From Dipetalonema caudispina (taxonomy: Eukaryota; Nematoda; Chromadorea; Rhabditida; Onchocercidae), in NCBI GenBank assembly GCA_013365325.1, contig JABVXV010000023.1, positions 412,969 to 476,968 of the forward strand: a stretch of 64,000 nt of DNA, read 5' to 3'. The notes below the pieces were generated by a model, which saw only the letters and a list, made by a program, of their open reading frames with translations, was not told the DNA's origin and searched no databases. Position 1 is the first letter of the stretch. Each line of letters begins with the position of its first letter. The position numbers were made by a program, and so were the translations under genes. This document shows positions 35,201-62,932 of this stretch, in pieces.

Positions 35201-38200
35201 CATTCTGAGCTATGCATTTTTCTTCATATTTTGTACAAGTAACAGCCTATATTTTTGGTTTAAAATTTAATTATTTATATTGGAGTTAGGGATTCAGCAC
35301 TTTAACTGAGCTAGTAATATTATTATTTTGGCTTTGTAAGCTTGTTTTATCCCGGAGTGCATTTTTCAATTTGAAGGAAACAGTTTATTTTTTTTCCAGA
35401 AGCTTTCGCTTGCTTTGGAAATGGAAAAAGAGAGGAATAAGGCTATGGAAAGTGCGCTAAAGAATGAAAATAATAATGTTAATTTCCTGATTGTTTTTCA
35501 GATTTTATTTTCATATTTTCCTTTTAAATGAAACTGGTCTGCAATGCATTTTCATTAATTTTATGGGGAAATAAAAAATTTTTTGGTTTTAGCTGTCGAT
35601 CAATTATCAAAAATTACTTCAGCAATATGAATCTTTGGAAACAGAACTGGGGAAAAGACGAGTTGCTGAACAACATGCTAAAAACAAAACAAGGTATATT
35701 TGTTTTTTTAAAAAGTGGTTGTGGTGATGCGTCAAGTGTTACTTTTTTCCACTTGAAATTTTTCGCGAACTTAATATTTCTGTTTGATTACTCATAATTC
35801 GGTATTACTCGACCATGTTTTAATCCAGATAACAGCGTCACATAAATTTATAGTTTTTTTCTGAAAGATTCTAATGATGTGCTCGTGTAAAGCTTAATTA
35901 ACTTAATTAATTCTTTTCAAAACTCAATTTTTTACTTTTTGACTAGTTTACTTCATTTTTTTGGATGGACTAGTAATTATATATCTAAATTTAGTCAGAA
36001 TGGTCAAATTGCCTCCAAAGTCGATGTTCGCTTAGTATCTCAACTGAAAGACGAGCTTGGTTTGCTTTGTCTTGCAATTAAATTCAGAACAGAAAACGTA
36101 GAAATAATCAAGATGAAGAAAAATTAAAATGTCAAAGCGTAAATTTGTTATGTAAAATATTTTAGTTAAAAAATTATTCCACATCATACGTTTATATGCC
36201 TTATAATTGATAAAAATACATCATAAAATGTTTCAAAACATTTCCATTGATGAATGTGTACATATTATACTTCACTGTTTCTTTGTTTTTCCCCGAAAAA
36301 ATGCAAAAAATCTTTTGTTTTTGAAGATTGCTTTTTCAAATAAAGTTTCTTATTCTCTTCTGTGATCATATTGTCAATCACTTTTTTATTTGTATTAATT
36401 GTTTTACATTTAGATAAAGCGGATAAAAAGATGGCATGTCTTGAGAAAGAGTTGACTCTTGCAAGGCGTACCATTTACGAGAATGAGCAGTTTATCATCA
36501 CAGGACCTTCACAAATTGAGATGCTTGAAAAAGATAAAAGGTTTAACAACTGTTTTCCATTGCACGTTAACGTTTCTTGTTAACTCTTCTGAATTTTATC
36601 CGTTTTGGTTAGCTATGTATATGATTTTGTTTTCCTGAGTTAGACAATTTTAACAATTTTCCAGTTTTTCTTTTTAAAGATTTTCTTTTCTAAAATATTG
36701 TATTTTTCATTTATAGAGAATTAGCGCATATAATCGACAATCAAACAGAACGACTAACTCGTTTTGATGATCAGTTAAAAATAGTCAATAAGGAAAAAGA
36801 AACACTACAGCGAAAATATACCGAACTGGAACGTGCCAACAATATAGCTATCCGGGAAAAGTTGGAGCAGTTAGAAATTATTGAGGTTTGTTTTAAACGA
36901 ATTATGTTTGTTCATTATATTTTCCCGTATATCAAGATTTTTGATCTCATCGCATCAATCTCATATCCTCAACTTTAACATTTTCTAGTTTCTCTTTTCT
37001 TTTAAAGAGGCAGCGCAAAGAATTATCTCGCTTGGAAGAAAAACAGATTGAAAAAAGTAAAGCACATGATGCGCAAATTGTGGCATATCAGCAACTTATT
37101 AAACAAAAGGTTGGGTTCTGATTGAATTTTGAAATTTATCTGAAATGCTTAACAGGTTTCTTTTTCCTTAAAAAAATTTTTTCTATTTGGCATTATTTGC
37201 AGGATGATGAGCGTGGAGCACTGATTGCTGAACTTTGTGCTGCTAGTCGTTTAGGAACCCCGCTTCACGATTCATTTAGTGAAATTGAGAATCGTCATGG
37301 TAAATATTTCAAAAATTTGCCCGTTATCATGTATAATTGTAATCTTCTCGTATTTGAATTTCGGAATTCAGTAATGTTTTGAATTTAACAATTTTCCAGA
37401 AAATTAAATTTCGTTCTTGCCATTTACGTTTGATGATATTCTAGCTTTTACAATGAGAATTTCATTCTAATCCAAACTGGGAGGCAATTTAATTGAAATT
37501 ATATCCGTCAATAGTAACTGCTTTTGACGTTTTTTTTCGAGGTGCTAAGCTTCATTTCTAGGACGTGGTTTAAACAAATAGTTTCAATGTAAAAGCGGAT
37601 CTTGTTTGTTGTCAGGAAGTGATGCTATGTTAACATTGTAGCTTTTGAAAGTTTTCTGTAGAAGATTACTAAATTATGGAATCTTTATGCAGAAATGAAA
37701 TGTCCACATTTATAACTGATTACTCAAAATTTTCATATTTTTTTTTCAGCTAGAATTGATGAAAATCGTGAGTTATTGAAGGAGTTGCGTGAGCTAAATC
37801 ACGAAAAACAAATGGTAATTGTTTTTCTTTCTTCAAGTTCAGCAAAAGAGTTTTCTTCATCTTCCCATTCAAATGTCATACCTCGATTGCTGAATGTTAA
37901 ATTAATTTGGGTTTTTTTTAAATCTTTTAAGACTTGAAATCACATCTTTATTTATTAAGACTTGGAAGGTGATTTTCAGATGCTTGATAAAGTTACTGGC
38001 TTAGAAAGTGAACTTCAGTCAATGAAAGATCAGTTAAGGTTGAAAACAGATGAGGTCGAGAAAGAAATCTTGCTGAAAAACTCCATTCATGGTGATCTTG
38101 CTAAAGCACGAACTATGGTAAAGTCTTATATATGTATGTATGGATAGATAGATTTCATAGCATTGGAGGAGGAAGCAAAAATACTGATTCGCTGAAAAAT

Positions 38201-40593
38201 TGCTGTTAAATTTCTTGTCATTTTCCTACAATAATTTTTTTTTTTCAATTTATTTCATCTGAAATGCATTTTACTTTTCATTTAGAATACATTTATTTTT
38301 TTTTCTTTCTTTTATCAAAATTTATTTTAACGTGTTGACTTCCAACTTTCTGAACAGAACGATTTTATTAATTATCACCTAGTTTGCGTTTCGCGAAATA
38401 GATTGCTTCAAAAAAAAAAATAATAATCATAAGCGATATTTTTTTCAGTTATTAGAGAAGGAAGCACAAATACTCGATTTGAACAATGATTTAAAAGTTG
38501 CCGAAGTAAAATTAATGAAGGTATAAGTTTGTTTACTGCCTATCGAATTTCTAATGGTTGATATTCCCAGATTGATGTAATGAATAGTTCTAATAATTAT
38601 ACCGTTATGAAGAATGATTTGCTGAACTGTTGCTATTACAGGGTTGCCTGTTGACTCAGTTCTGTTCGTTTAGTTCATGCTGTGCTGTTATTCGATGTCC
38701 CGAATATCCTCTCATTCTTTTGAAAGTTGAGATTGAGTTTTGTTTTTTAGATGAGGAATATTGTTTGTGAGTTAAAGGACGATATAATTCTATTGATATA
38801 AGAATAATGTTTCTTCATGAAGTTTCCAAGCTTTGAGGCCATAGACCATGTTTTTTAGCTTTGAAAACTGAATCTGCAAAATTCATGCTTACAGTTAGAA
38901 ACCGAACTTGCGAATTCAGCAGATCGTTTGCAAGTAGAACAAATCACTGGAAGTACGTTGAAAATAACTATTGAAGAATTGGAAGATTTGTTGCAAGAGA
39001 AAAGCGCAGAGCTTATTACGGCTGCACAAGAACGGCAACGATGTACTGGTGAAATGCAGAAAATGAAAGAATTAAAATATGACTTGGAAACTAAACTGTA
39101 AGTTTTCCATTCAAATTTTTTTTGGTCCAAAACATTTGAGTTTTTCATTTTTCAGTTTTTTGTTTCAAAGGTCTCAAAATTTTTTTCTGATTTTACATGG
39201 GTACGAATATATACGTGGAAGGAATAATAGTGGGAAAAATGAAGGCGAAAAATGGGGAAAGGAAGGATGGAGGACAATTAGGGCAACAAAGTATATAAGC
39301 AGTATGAAATATATTAATGATGGTGCATCTAATTTCCTCGAAAAAGATTTAGATTATGCAAGACTTTCCGTTTCCGAATAAAGGAAAAGTTATTTTGAGT
39401 AGAGATGAATTGTGTATTGAAAGGTTTGCAGAATAAAACTTTTCGATTGAGGCATTTAGAGATTATCAGAAAGGCGATTAATTTGTAGATGTAGAAAGAT
39501 TGCTCTTTTCTTCTAATTGTAACTGTCGAATTCTGGATGAAACAGATCAATTTAAAGGTAAAAATACGATAAGTAAACATCTATTAAGTATAGAATGAAG
39601 TTGATAAAGAACTGGTCAGTTTATTTGATTGCAGGAAGAGTGCATTGGTTTCGATAATATTTGATTTGCATTTTCTTTTAGCGGTCTGCTTCTTTTGCCA
39701 TCTTATCAGAATGTGAATTTCTCTAACTGATTCGAACTTGAATTTTTCCTTTTTTAATTAAGATAATAGTACTGCATATTGAGAGAAGGAGTGTGAGAAC
39801 CAGAAATATCCATTAAGATTTTTATTGCTGTAAAAAAGATCATCAAAGTGCTTCGATTCTTTCTGGAGCATCATCAAACTACGAAGCATTTATGTTAAAA
39901 AAGATTTTCATAGTCTTCTGAAAATCAAGTATCTAATGTTACGTTGTTTTGGGAGCATGAAAAAACTTACTTCACCATAGGTTTTTTTTTTGGTTTTTTG
40001 TAGAGTGTCTAAAAAGTGCTTAGACATTTCAACAATTCCTTCTTTTACCATTTGCTTACCTTACCTTGGGAGTGGAATGATAGCTGTTCGAAATTTTAAA
40101 CGATATGGTCTGAGGATATTTTATGTTGCTGTTATTGACATTCCAGAATTTGCCGTAAAATTGTGAATTCTCTGGTGACTAATGGCAAACTCAATGAAAA
40201 ATGCAAAGTTAACTGATCTGTTAAACCGTTTTCTTCTCACGATAAGTTATCTGATTGCTGATTTGTTGTATTCTCCATGGGAAATCTAGAAAATGTTGCC
40301 TAAATTGTTCGGAATAAGGAGTGTAATGGATTATGAAATATTAAATATAAATAACAATTGAAGATTGAAGAATTAAGGATGATAGGATGTCTGCGGAACT
40401 TAAGATTTATGAATGTGGTAAACACATAATTTTTTTTACGTACAATTAGAAAAAATTTATTATTTTCTTTCGTTTAGCCTAAGTGAGTTTATGGTGCTTA
40501 GTTGAGTTAATAAGGAACATAGTTGTAGTAATCGAAAATGGAACACAGATTTTAAGAGTAGATGCACTTTGTCGCAGTTGATGGTTTTCATTC

Positions 40594-40648
<55 letters not shown>

Positions 40649-41241
40649 AAATTCGAATAAATGTGATTAATTTAGTGAATTGATGAAATATGTTTCCAGC
40701 ACACGTGTAACACATTTTTAGTACCTTACAAGGACGAGAACTGAAAGAGGCACGTGAAAAATTGGCTGTTCTCAGGAAGAAAATACGGGAGCTCGAGCTA
40801 GAAGCTGCGAATTCAGCAGATAAGTAAGATTTACCTTTCCCGTATATTAAAATCATATATGTCAAAATGACTGAAACTTTGTCTCTGGTGGAGGAATTTC
40901 AATGGAATCCATTGAAAAACATTCAAAACATCTTATCTGACTAGCCAATAGAAACATTTCCTTTAATCAGCAAAGTTATCCACACATAATTGCTTGTATT
41001 GTGAAATAATTGAATCACTGTTTATTTATATTTTATCAGTACTTGTGTATTATTGTAACCATGCAACAATCAAATTTAGATTCCAATTTTTAAAAATTCC
41101 CAAATTTATACATTTTCTCTCCCAGTTCCTTTCAGGAGCCTTCGTGAAGCAACTACACAGCAAGGAAGTTCGAAATCGACCTTGCTAGCAACGACAGTGA
41201 TGAAATCTTCCATCTCCAACATGACTTCATTGCATTCTTAG
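32249..41241 (+). CDS. Long coiled-coil protein, family not recognised
   Basis: My model has 23 exons and about 757 residues: 32249-32300, 32527-32568, 32678-32836, 32975-33147, 33311-33406, 33801-33839, 34209-34250, 34371-34456, 34663-34722, 34974-35073, 35400-35477, 35593-35693, 35995-36059, 36414-36540, 36717-36885, 37008-37109, 37203-37299, 37750-37814, 37980-38117, 38449-38520, 38895-39097, 40722-40823, 41136-41241. Almost every exon encodes heptad-like charged helix (for example EKERRRQLGFHCKQLEAQLR, LARRTIYENEQF, KELSRLEEKQIEKSKAHD, ELEDLLQEKSAELITAAQE). A small CTSC motif lies in exon 3. The tail is Ser/Thr-rich (SSKSTLLATTVMKSSISN). Donors at the ends of exons 2, 9 and 13 were chosen by phase and are weaker. 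Long coiled coils of this kind occur in centrosomal, ciliary, Golgi and motor-adaptor proteins, and no choice among them is justified. It might also be two genes split near 36.1 kb, where a stop at 36125-36127 follows an open frame. Confidence 0.72.
40595..40647 (+). repeat. 53-nt poly-T tract
   Basis: An uninterrupted run of T lies in the penultimate intron of the coiled-coil gene, about 75 nt before exon 22. Such runs are prone to length error in assemblies. On the minus strand it creates a false poly-lysine frame. Confidence 0.95.
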
Positions 41242-43450
41242 ATTAACAGTACATAGTGCAGCTCTGCTTTCTGCTAGTTTATTCTAATTATGTCCACTTA
41301 TAACTGTCGTACAATCTCTCTACATTCCTTGAGCATTGCTTATTTACTTCTTAATTAGGTTATTTACATTACTCATATTGCCCGAAGCTAAGCATATATA
41401 CTGCTATGATAATTTAATTATGACAATTTCAAATCCTAATTTTAATGCCAGTCCATTATCAATTGTCAATCTGAAAGAAATGAATTAACTTTAAACTAAT
41501 GTGCTGATAGTTCCATCAAATCATTTCGTCCCTTATTTTAATATTGATGACTATACTTATCAAAATGTGTGATTGTAATGCAGGTACTTTCAAGTGAAAT
41601 TGTTACGATAGAAACAACTTCAAATATTGAAGTATCAGTTTGTCCATGCTATTACACTTACCAGTCGCATATATAATTGTCAATAATTACATTCCACTGC
41701 ATCTATTTATTGTACAGCAAGAATACAATTCATATATAAAGTATTCTATTTTACATGATGCATCTGTAATTAACTGAATCAATGACTTATTAAATGTATA
41801 TTCATGGACATGAATAACAATTCGGTATTATTCCTACAATCTTCTTTTTTCTGAGAGCTTAATCAGCAACTAAACTAAATTATCATCGTTATTTGATGAC
41901 GATATCACCAGATGTATACCCATATCTTTATAGATTTCGAATTAACAACAACTCATTACATTTTTGTTCGAAATCAAGTGAGAAATTGAACTAACATCAT
42001 TCATTCGATCATCATCTCAACAACTTACTACTAGCAACAAATAATGATACGTTGTTGAAATTGCAGACAACCGTGACAGGAAAGGGATGGATGACCTGAT
42101 TTCTCTTTAATCTATACTATTTTCATACACTTTCAATGTTTCCTTCTCTCTCATCATTCATATCCACCCTCTTACTCTCTATTACCTTCTCTAACCCTTT
42201 CAATTTGTCAATATGTCTAACTTCCTCACATATCAATTGATTAATCAACTTTCTCATATATTTCAAGCCTTTCTACCACTAGTGAATGGGTGGTAGTAAT
42301 GTTAAATGATGGGATTGGAAAATAGGTTAATTAATTTAATTGCCAATTTTGTATATACATTTTGTTTAAATTAATGAAATGGAATTTTGATTATTGAATT
42401 TACGTTTAACTCTCTCCGTCTCTTATTTTGGAATGAATAATAACAGCTTTTATGAGCAATGATGTATGTATGTGTGTATGTGTGTGTGTGTGTGTATGTG
42501 TGTGTGTGTGTGTGTGTATGCGTATGCGTGCGTAATAAGCTGTTATCAGCAAGTATGACTTCCATTCGATCAACTTTTATTTCTTTTTCTGTTGTTGCCA
42601 ACCATTGTGTCTATTATTGCTGTTGATAAATAAGATTTATTTCTAATATTTGAAGAGATGTGAAAGTTAGATGTACGTTTAGATTTGGGCTTTTGATAAA
42701 TTAGCCATTATCGAATGATATGAAGTAATTTGTTGATGAAAGAAACAAGAAAGAATGAAATAGTGACAGTATTAGATGTGTGATTAGAACTGAACAAAAA
42801 GTTTGATTTGATATTTTATCCTATTGTAGAATGATCCTAGACTGATGAAAGGGAAGAATCGAAGATGATGATGATGATCAAATCATTCTGCAGAGCATTT
42901 AGAAGTTGTGGAAGAAGTCTAGCATTAAGCAAGGGATCGTAAATGTTTATGTCATGTGTGCTCATTATTCGAATGTTGGGAAGGATACGTTCTATAGCAA
43001 AACTTTCCTGTGCTCCTATGTAGCACAAGTCTTCTTTTCATGGTTATGATATGTATTGTTGCTGAGATTCATTCCTTGCCGTTTGAACTACGAAATCATC
43101 GGTTACAGTCAGATAATATGGGTTGCGGGGATAGTTTGAATTTTTGTGATTTTATTCTTTAGTATTATTGAGCGGAGGAATACATGATGATCTATTCTTC
43201 TTCGTTTTTTTTCTCTTTTTTTATATTCTCTTAGAATTTTAATTTAAATTGAAGAAAGACTAAAGATTGGATGATGGATTGCAACATGATTTTAATGTGA
43301 TGTGAAAAATTTTTTCCATCTTGAACTTCAAATTGTTGTTACTGATGGCGTAGATGTTCGATTTTTGTGCTTTTAACTGAAGCTATTGGTTTTTAAACCG
43401 TTCTCTTCCTTTACAGTACATAATTTGCGTAGTGGTTTTGTTTTTGGAAA
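41242..43450. other. Intergenic between coiled-coil gene and ogt-1
   Basis: This is 2.2 kb of AT-rich DNA with a TG microsatellite (42462-42534). CTTCCTTTACAG ends at 43416, 34 nt before the OGT start, and is a good candidate trans-splice acceptor. I saw no supported coding exon on either strand. Confidence 0.6.
42462..42534 (+). repeat. TG/TATG microsatellite
   Basis: Alternating TG with interspersed TATG and TGCG units spans about 73 bp. The minus-strand His-Thr frame across it is an artefact of the repeat. Confidence 0.95.
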
Positions 43451-57439
<13,989 letters not shown>

Positions 57440-60400
57440 AATGGTAATTTTTCAAAGTTTCTTCGTTTTTCACAACCAATATTTGGTTATATTGATACAT
57501 ATTGGGAACTCACTCATTGGATAAAGGGAAAAGAGGATAGATCTATCAAATTATGAAGTGAAGTGAACGAGTTGATTTGAAGCTGTTAGCATATTTCAGG
57601 AGACTCATGTGTTTATCGGTTCGATTTGCTGTTATATTACTGTGGTAAGCCGAAATGATTCTTGGTCGTTGTGAGAAGCAAAACAGCTGTTTTACAGTAC
57701 TTAGTGATACGAGTTATTGATTTCCTTATTGTTGAATTTGAAACTTAGGTAACTCAAAGATGTAACCGTATATCCACTTTAGCTTGCAGATCCAGGGTGA
57801 TCCGCAAAAGGATCAAACAAATGCTTGCAGCTCCTATTGATGTTAATTTTCCTTACTTTTTGGCCATATTTAATATAGTTTTTGTTGATACAATGACGGC
57901 AAGAATTCGAATTAGGCTAAAATTTAGGAAAATTTATAAATTATAAGAAATTCTTGCCGTCATTCATTACGTGTAGTAGTTAGGTTTTGTGTCTTTTATT
58001 ACATTTTTATTCATTTCTCTTTCGTTCTTTATACTAGTTATTCCATTTCTTCTTCATGTATAACTGAATGGATTCTGCCAAGGTTCGGAGATCTGTTGTG
58101 AGTGTTATCAAATGAGAATGGATGAACCGATGGTTCATTTTAAGCTTTCGTTCCAAATTTTGCGTTGTAACAAAAATTGCCATTCATTTTATCTCAGAGG
58201 ATTCATCGTTAGTGCCGTGCGTGATTGCTATGACCAAAAAAAGAGATAAATGAAGTTGGCGATAAAATGAACTACAATTTTTTTTTTGTGTTGAAATTTC
58301 TGACTTTTTATGTCATGATGACAGGTGCTGCAATAATTTTTTTTTTTTGTTTTATTGAAATAGCACTAATCATGAGTGTATTTCTGTATTTAATTGACTG
58401 GACTTTATTTTTTGAGGGAATCTTATGAGCTAAAATTAATTATAGCAAACTGGTTAAAATTTTCCGGTAATGATCATGTCACCTTTCGTTCGAATAGTGA
58501 CTGTGAAATTTCCAGCTTTCTTACTATGGGGAGCAAAGATGAGAGAAAAATATCGTTCATGGGATTGGAAAACTCTTCTTCCATCTGTTTGGAAATTTTA
58601 TTCTCAAATCGAAAATTTCTCTTATTTAATTTTGAGCTGTGTATATGCTTTTACTAATTGCTTTGGCATTTTTATGGAGAACAAACGGAACTGTGCATTG
58701 TTATACAGATTAAAACCTCACAATTATTATATCAAAGCTACTAGACTATGTGTAAGCGATTTATGCGTGTGTATGAAATGAAACATGGCTTGTGATATTG
58801 TTAGGTTGGAATATGATATGGATATTACGAGCGTATTTCATCCGTATATTACATTCGTTTAACGAGTATAGTTGTCTCCTCATTTTATCGCTTCCTTTTT
58901 TCTTGTTTGCAGTGAAGGTTTTTTTTTTTTTTTTTTTTTGGAATATTAGTTTACTGTCACTATTTTTAACCTTTGTATTATTTTATCTCTTGAAATAAGT
59001 GAAGTTCTGTGGAAATGCCTCATTCTGTTCTGTCAAACATTTCGCTGTTTTCAAAATATCATTTTTTTGGGATAAAGTTTTTTTGAAAACAAATGATAAT
59101 TCGTTCTCAATTTTTAAAAGCAATTCATTACACCTTTTGGATATCATTCTATGATATCAATTTTGTGTGAAATAGTTGACATTGATATATATTTTTACTT
59201 TTTTCCTTCATGCAGTGCTATTTATTTCAAGATGAATGTCGCTCCATCGTGAGTAGACCGTGCAAGAATTGACTACTTTTTCAAGTTGAACACAAGAATC
59301 TTTGTTCTAACGCTTATCATATCCAAATATTTCTCGGCTCTCTTATGTGGCTTAATTCTCGTCGATAATCTGATGACGTAGGACTTTTATGATGATTATG
59401 AAATTTGCCGATAAGCAAAATAAGCAAACTTATAAATAAGCTTAACAATTACCGGGGTCCCATGTTAATTTAGGGCTTATAAAATATAGATTAACTGTGA
59501 TGAAAATTACTAACGAATAATTACCTGAAATTTGTCGCAAACTGATTCTACTAGTATTGTTTTAATAGCAATGTTTGTTTGAATCGTACAGAGGATGGAA
59601 GGTATTTTGAGATCGGAATTTTTTTGGGAACGATAATTTTATAGATATAGTGATTGGAAGGCTTTCGAGATTGGATATTTCGATATTCTCTTTTTCAGGA
59701 TATAATTTTGAGAAATAGAAGAGTGGTAGAAGCAAACTTATATCTACTGATGGTTGCATATCGTGTCTTTATATGCGATAGCTTGAATCCAGAGATAATT
59801 TTAAGGATTTAACTGATGAATGATGGATTCCGAGTTATTAGTAGTGCAACCTGTATTATAACAAATGTATTAGAAAAGTTCACTTCTTGAACTTTTGTAA
59901 TTCTTTTATTCAATTCTTACATAGTTCTATTGTCAATTCTAAACTGTTTTAGTGGCAAAATTCATTGACAGCATGAGGTTTCTCCAGATTCTCTTCAGAG
60001 ATCTAGAAAAGCTATGTTGAACAAGTAACATTTCTTCAATTGAGGAAATGAAGTGATCGAGGGAGTTTACATAATCTTCATTAATTAATCAGCGGATCAA
60101 ACTTGCAAGTGGAGAAGTAGCATTTGAGAAGCACATGTCATTTTTATGATAATACAATTCTATCAATTATAATTCGTTCCGAAGGCAACTCATGTCTACC
60201 AAAGACAAGGGAGTAGAGGAAGAGGGAGGAGAATAAGGCTACATTTATGCAACTAGCTATTTAAAATTGATAGAAAAAAATTAAACCTGCTTCCGACATT
60301 CTACTTCTTGTTTAGCTTTGTCTGCAATCTGCTAAATTTTTATTTTAGTTTTTAATGTCCCGCAGCACGTTTTATCCGTGTGCAGTCTGCTTTGCTAAAT

Positions 60401-61574
60401 CATCTTAGAAAGTTTCAGGTGATCATGCAATTGAATTATGTCGTTCCCTCCATTTTCATTTGAAGTTTCTTCTCATTGACACTACGTTGAAGGATTTTAG
60501 AATGCGAAACATTAATCAAACGATGAACGAGAGGTCAAAGATGTCAGAAAAAATTGATTTGAAAGCTCTCAATGCATATTCACAAACTGCTTTTTATCAA
60601 AAATCAGACTGTGCTTTTCCAAGGTTATAAAAATGCGATGTGCGCCCGCCTTCGTTTCAGTTATTTTCTGCTTCAATGATGCAGTTTTTAGCAGCAATAG
60701 ACATCCTATAATTCGGATTGCAAATCAATGAGCGAAACATATCTCTTCACTTTATCTGAAGGTTTTAGAATGAGAAGTTTAGGTCAAAATCAGTGGGATG
60801 GACATAAACCTTTATTACATAAAGAGCATCAAAAACTACCGATTCTGTCGTTCTTGTTTCAGGTTTCTTCGAAGACTTCTTCCCGTTTTGTCTGAAAGAC
60901 GATATCAACCAACTGTTCTGTTCTTGCCGACTTCCAAATCCCAAATAGCAATTCTGCCTCATTTTTGTAAATCCTGCTTTCACATCTATTACTGCCCCTC
61001 TTCGGACTCTTTGTCTTTATCCTTCTCTCTTTCATCGTCATCCGTCGTTTCTTTATCTTCATCTACTGAATTCTTATCCTTGCTCGATATTGGGAATGAG
61101 ATGTGACTGGTATTTCATTATAGAATTTTATTGTTGAGAAAACAGTTCATATTTTACTACCAATAAATGATTACATTATATACCAACTAAACTTTATTGA
61201 CAAAAAACTAACACAATGGGTGAAGAAAAGAAATCAAATTAAAGATAAATCATTGATAATATTTCTAGAATAGTTGTAGTCATGGTTAAAAATGAAATTT
61301 TTTTACTTGATTTTCCAGTACCCGAAGTTTTGAGTGTATTCTTCAAATTCACTTTAATGCTAGAGTAGAACCAAGTGTTGGCTTAATAGGAAAAAATAAC
61401 CTGATTCAATCGCTTTTGTATGTGACAATATAATACACCGATCTGATTCATCTGAACAGCCAATAAAGTCCAATCGTAACAGAATTCTACCCCACCTTCA
61501 TCTTTCAAACTTTCTTCATCTCTATCCTCGTCTGATTTACGCATTTCAGCCACATTATTTTTAACAACCTTCGT
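57440..61574. other. Gene-poor region downstream of ogt-1
   Basis: This stretch holds the 3' UTR of ogt-1, a 16-bp-stem hairpin at 57892-57964, and T-rich tracts. On the minus strand a charged segment at 61085-60989 reads KDKNSVDEDKETTDDDE before a stop, and an acidic frame lies at 61580-61383 (RKSDEDRDEESLKDEGG). These two might be remnants or exons of one minus-strand gene, but I could not link them by splice sites. Confidence 0.4.
57892..57964 (+). repeat. Inverted repeat, 16-bp perfect stem
   Basis: AATGACGGCAAGAATT at 57892-57907 is repeated as its reverse complement at 57949-57964, with a 41-nt AT-rich loop. It lies about 450 bp past the ogt-1 stop, so it may fall in the 3' UTR or beyond. 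Confidence 0.9.
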
Positions 61575-62925
61575 CGCCAAATTCGATTAAATTTCGCGAA
61601 GGAAGGGATAATACATTCTTATAATTATGTTTCATTTCGTAATAACCAATTCATACACTCATCCTTGTCTAAGATGAGATTTTTTTTTTCTCATCCTTGT
61701 CTAAGATCAGTACAATAAGTCTTTGTTCTCTGTGGTTAAGATATGCTTAAATCGAGTCGAATTGCAACACCATGTCCTTTGTTTCATATGCTTAAGCTAG
61801 GATTGTAACACAATGTCCTTTGTCATCCATGCATACGGCAGGGTTACAACAGTGCTTCTTGTAGACCACTCTCACTATACATATATATATACAAAGGTCA
61901 CAGTTTCACAAGTATTCTTTCAAAGCTATCACTCGTTCCTACTTCCCTTTATTATTCATTTCATTTGGAGTTTCCAACTAACAGTCAGCTCGATGTCTTC
62001 TAATCCATCCGCCTTCTTCAAATTACCGCTTTAGAAATCGTAATATTAAATCTGTTGATATTAATTGCTGTGTAATTCAATAAATTCTATATTCAACTAC
62101 TTATCGTGATTCACAATCTAGAGGACTGTACTGTTTTCGATACAAACACGGACTGCTACCACAAGGGTAAAATTTCCACTACAACCTTCTGAATTTATAG
62201 GTTATTTATTCACTTTGAAATAGTTGATCTCTAATCATCGTGTCGTAAAAATTCTGCTCTCATTGGAGTGCAGTGTATTTCCCATATAACTTCCGCATTT
62301 CACACGGGGTGGCGATCTTCAGCAAGCAGTAGATGATAATAATTGTAAATGCAAGTGCCATCTCTCTGTGGTGAAAATTTTTCCACTATGGTGAAAAGAG
62401 TTTGTGTTCTCGTCGAAGATAGTACAGTCCTCTTGATTGTATATCTCGATACAGAGTTGAATATAGAATCGATTGAGTAATATAGCAGTTAATATCTGGA
62501 GACTTTATATGATTTTGATGGTGTGGTAAATTGAGGAAGGCGATTCGATGTAGGAGATCCTGGGCTAACTGGCTATTGGAGGTAGTGAGTAAGTGACACT
62601 GACCATTAATCCTGACTGACACTAATTTGACAAATTTTTGATACTATTACAAAGGACACGATATTACAATCTTTATTTTAAGTATATGAAACAAAGGGCA
62701 GGTTTACAATACGATCTCATTCAAGCATATCTTAACCACAGTGAACAAAGATGTATTGTGTCGAAATCTCATCTTAGACAAAGATGAGTATAAGTTAAAT
62801 GATTCATGTTAACAGTGTATGGGATGAATTGTTTTGTAACGAAATGAAACACCAATTACGTCAATCATAAGAAATGTAATATCCCTTCTTTGGCGGAATC
62901 CGAATTTCGCGACACTCTCACTGGA
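61575..62925 (+). repeat. Large imperfect inverted repeat (fold-back), arms of about 0.6 kb
   Basis: The arm at about 61575-62195 matches the reverse complement of about 62360-62925. Paired blocks include TTTCATTTCGT, CTTGTCTAAGATGAGATTT, GTGGTTAAGATATGCTT, TGTCCTTTGTTTCATAT, TCTATATTCAACT and AGAGGACTGTACT. By eye the arms are roughly 70-80 percent alike with small gaps, and the spacer is about 170 bp. The left arm also carries a direct 18-bp duplication (61658-61675 and 61690-61707). No transposase frame is visible. Confidence 0.85.
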
Positions 62926-62932
62926 AATTGAT

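Noticed and set aside
35995..36127. Stop at 36125-36127 as the end of a first coiled-coil gene
   Set aside because: Splicing at 36059 to 36414 keeps phase and continues the heptad pattern. I kept one gene but note the alternative.
40479..40865. 128-codon minus-strand frame with a long lysine run
   Set aside because: The lysines come from the 53-nt poly-T tract, and the frame lies antisense to a supported coiled-coil exon.
42371..42601. His-Thr repeat protein on the minus strand
   Set aside because: It is a translation of the TG microsatellite.
60798..61106. 102-codon plus-strand frame with a serine-rich tail
   Set aside because: The serine run mirrors a charged low-complexity stretch on the other strand; no splice context or family supports it.
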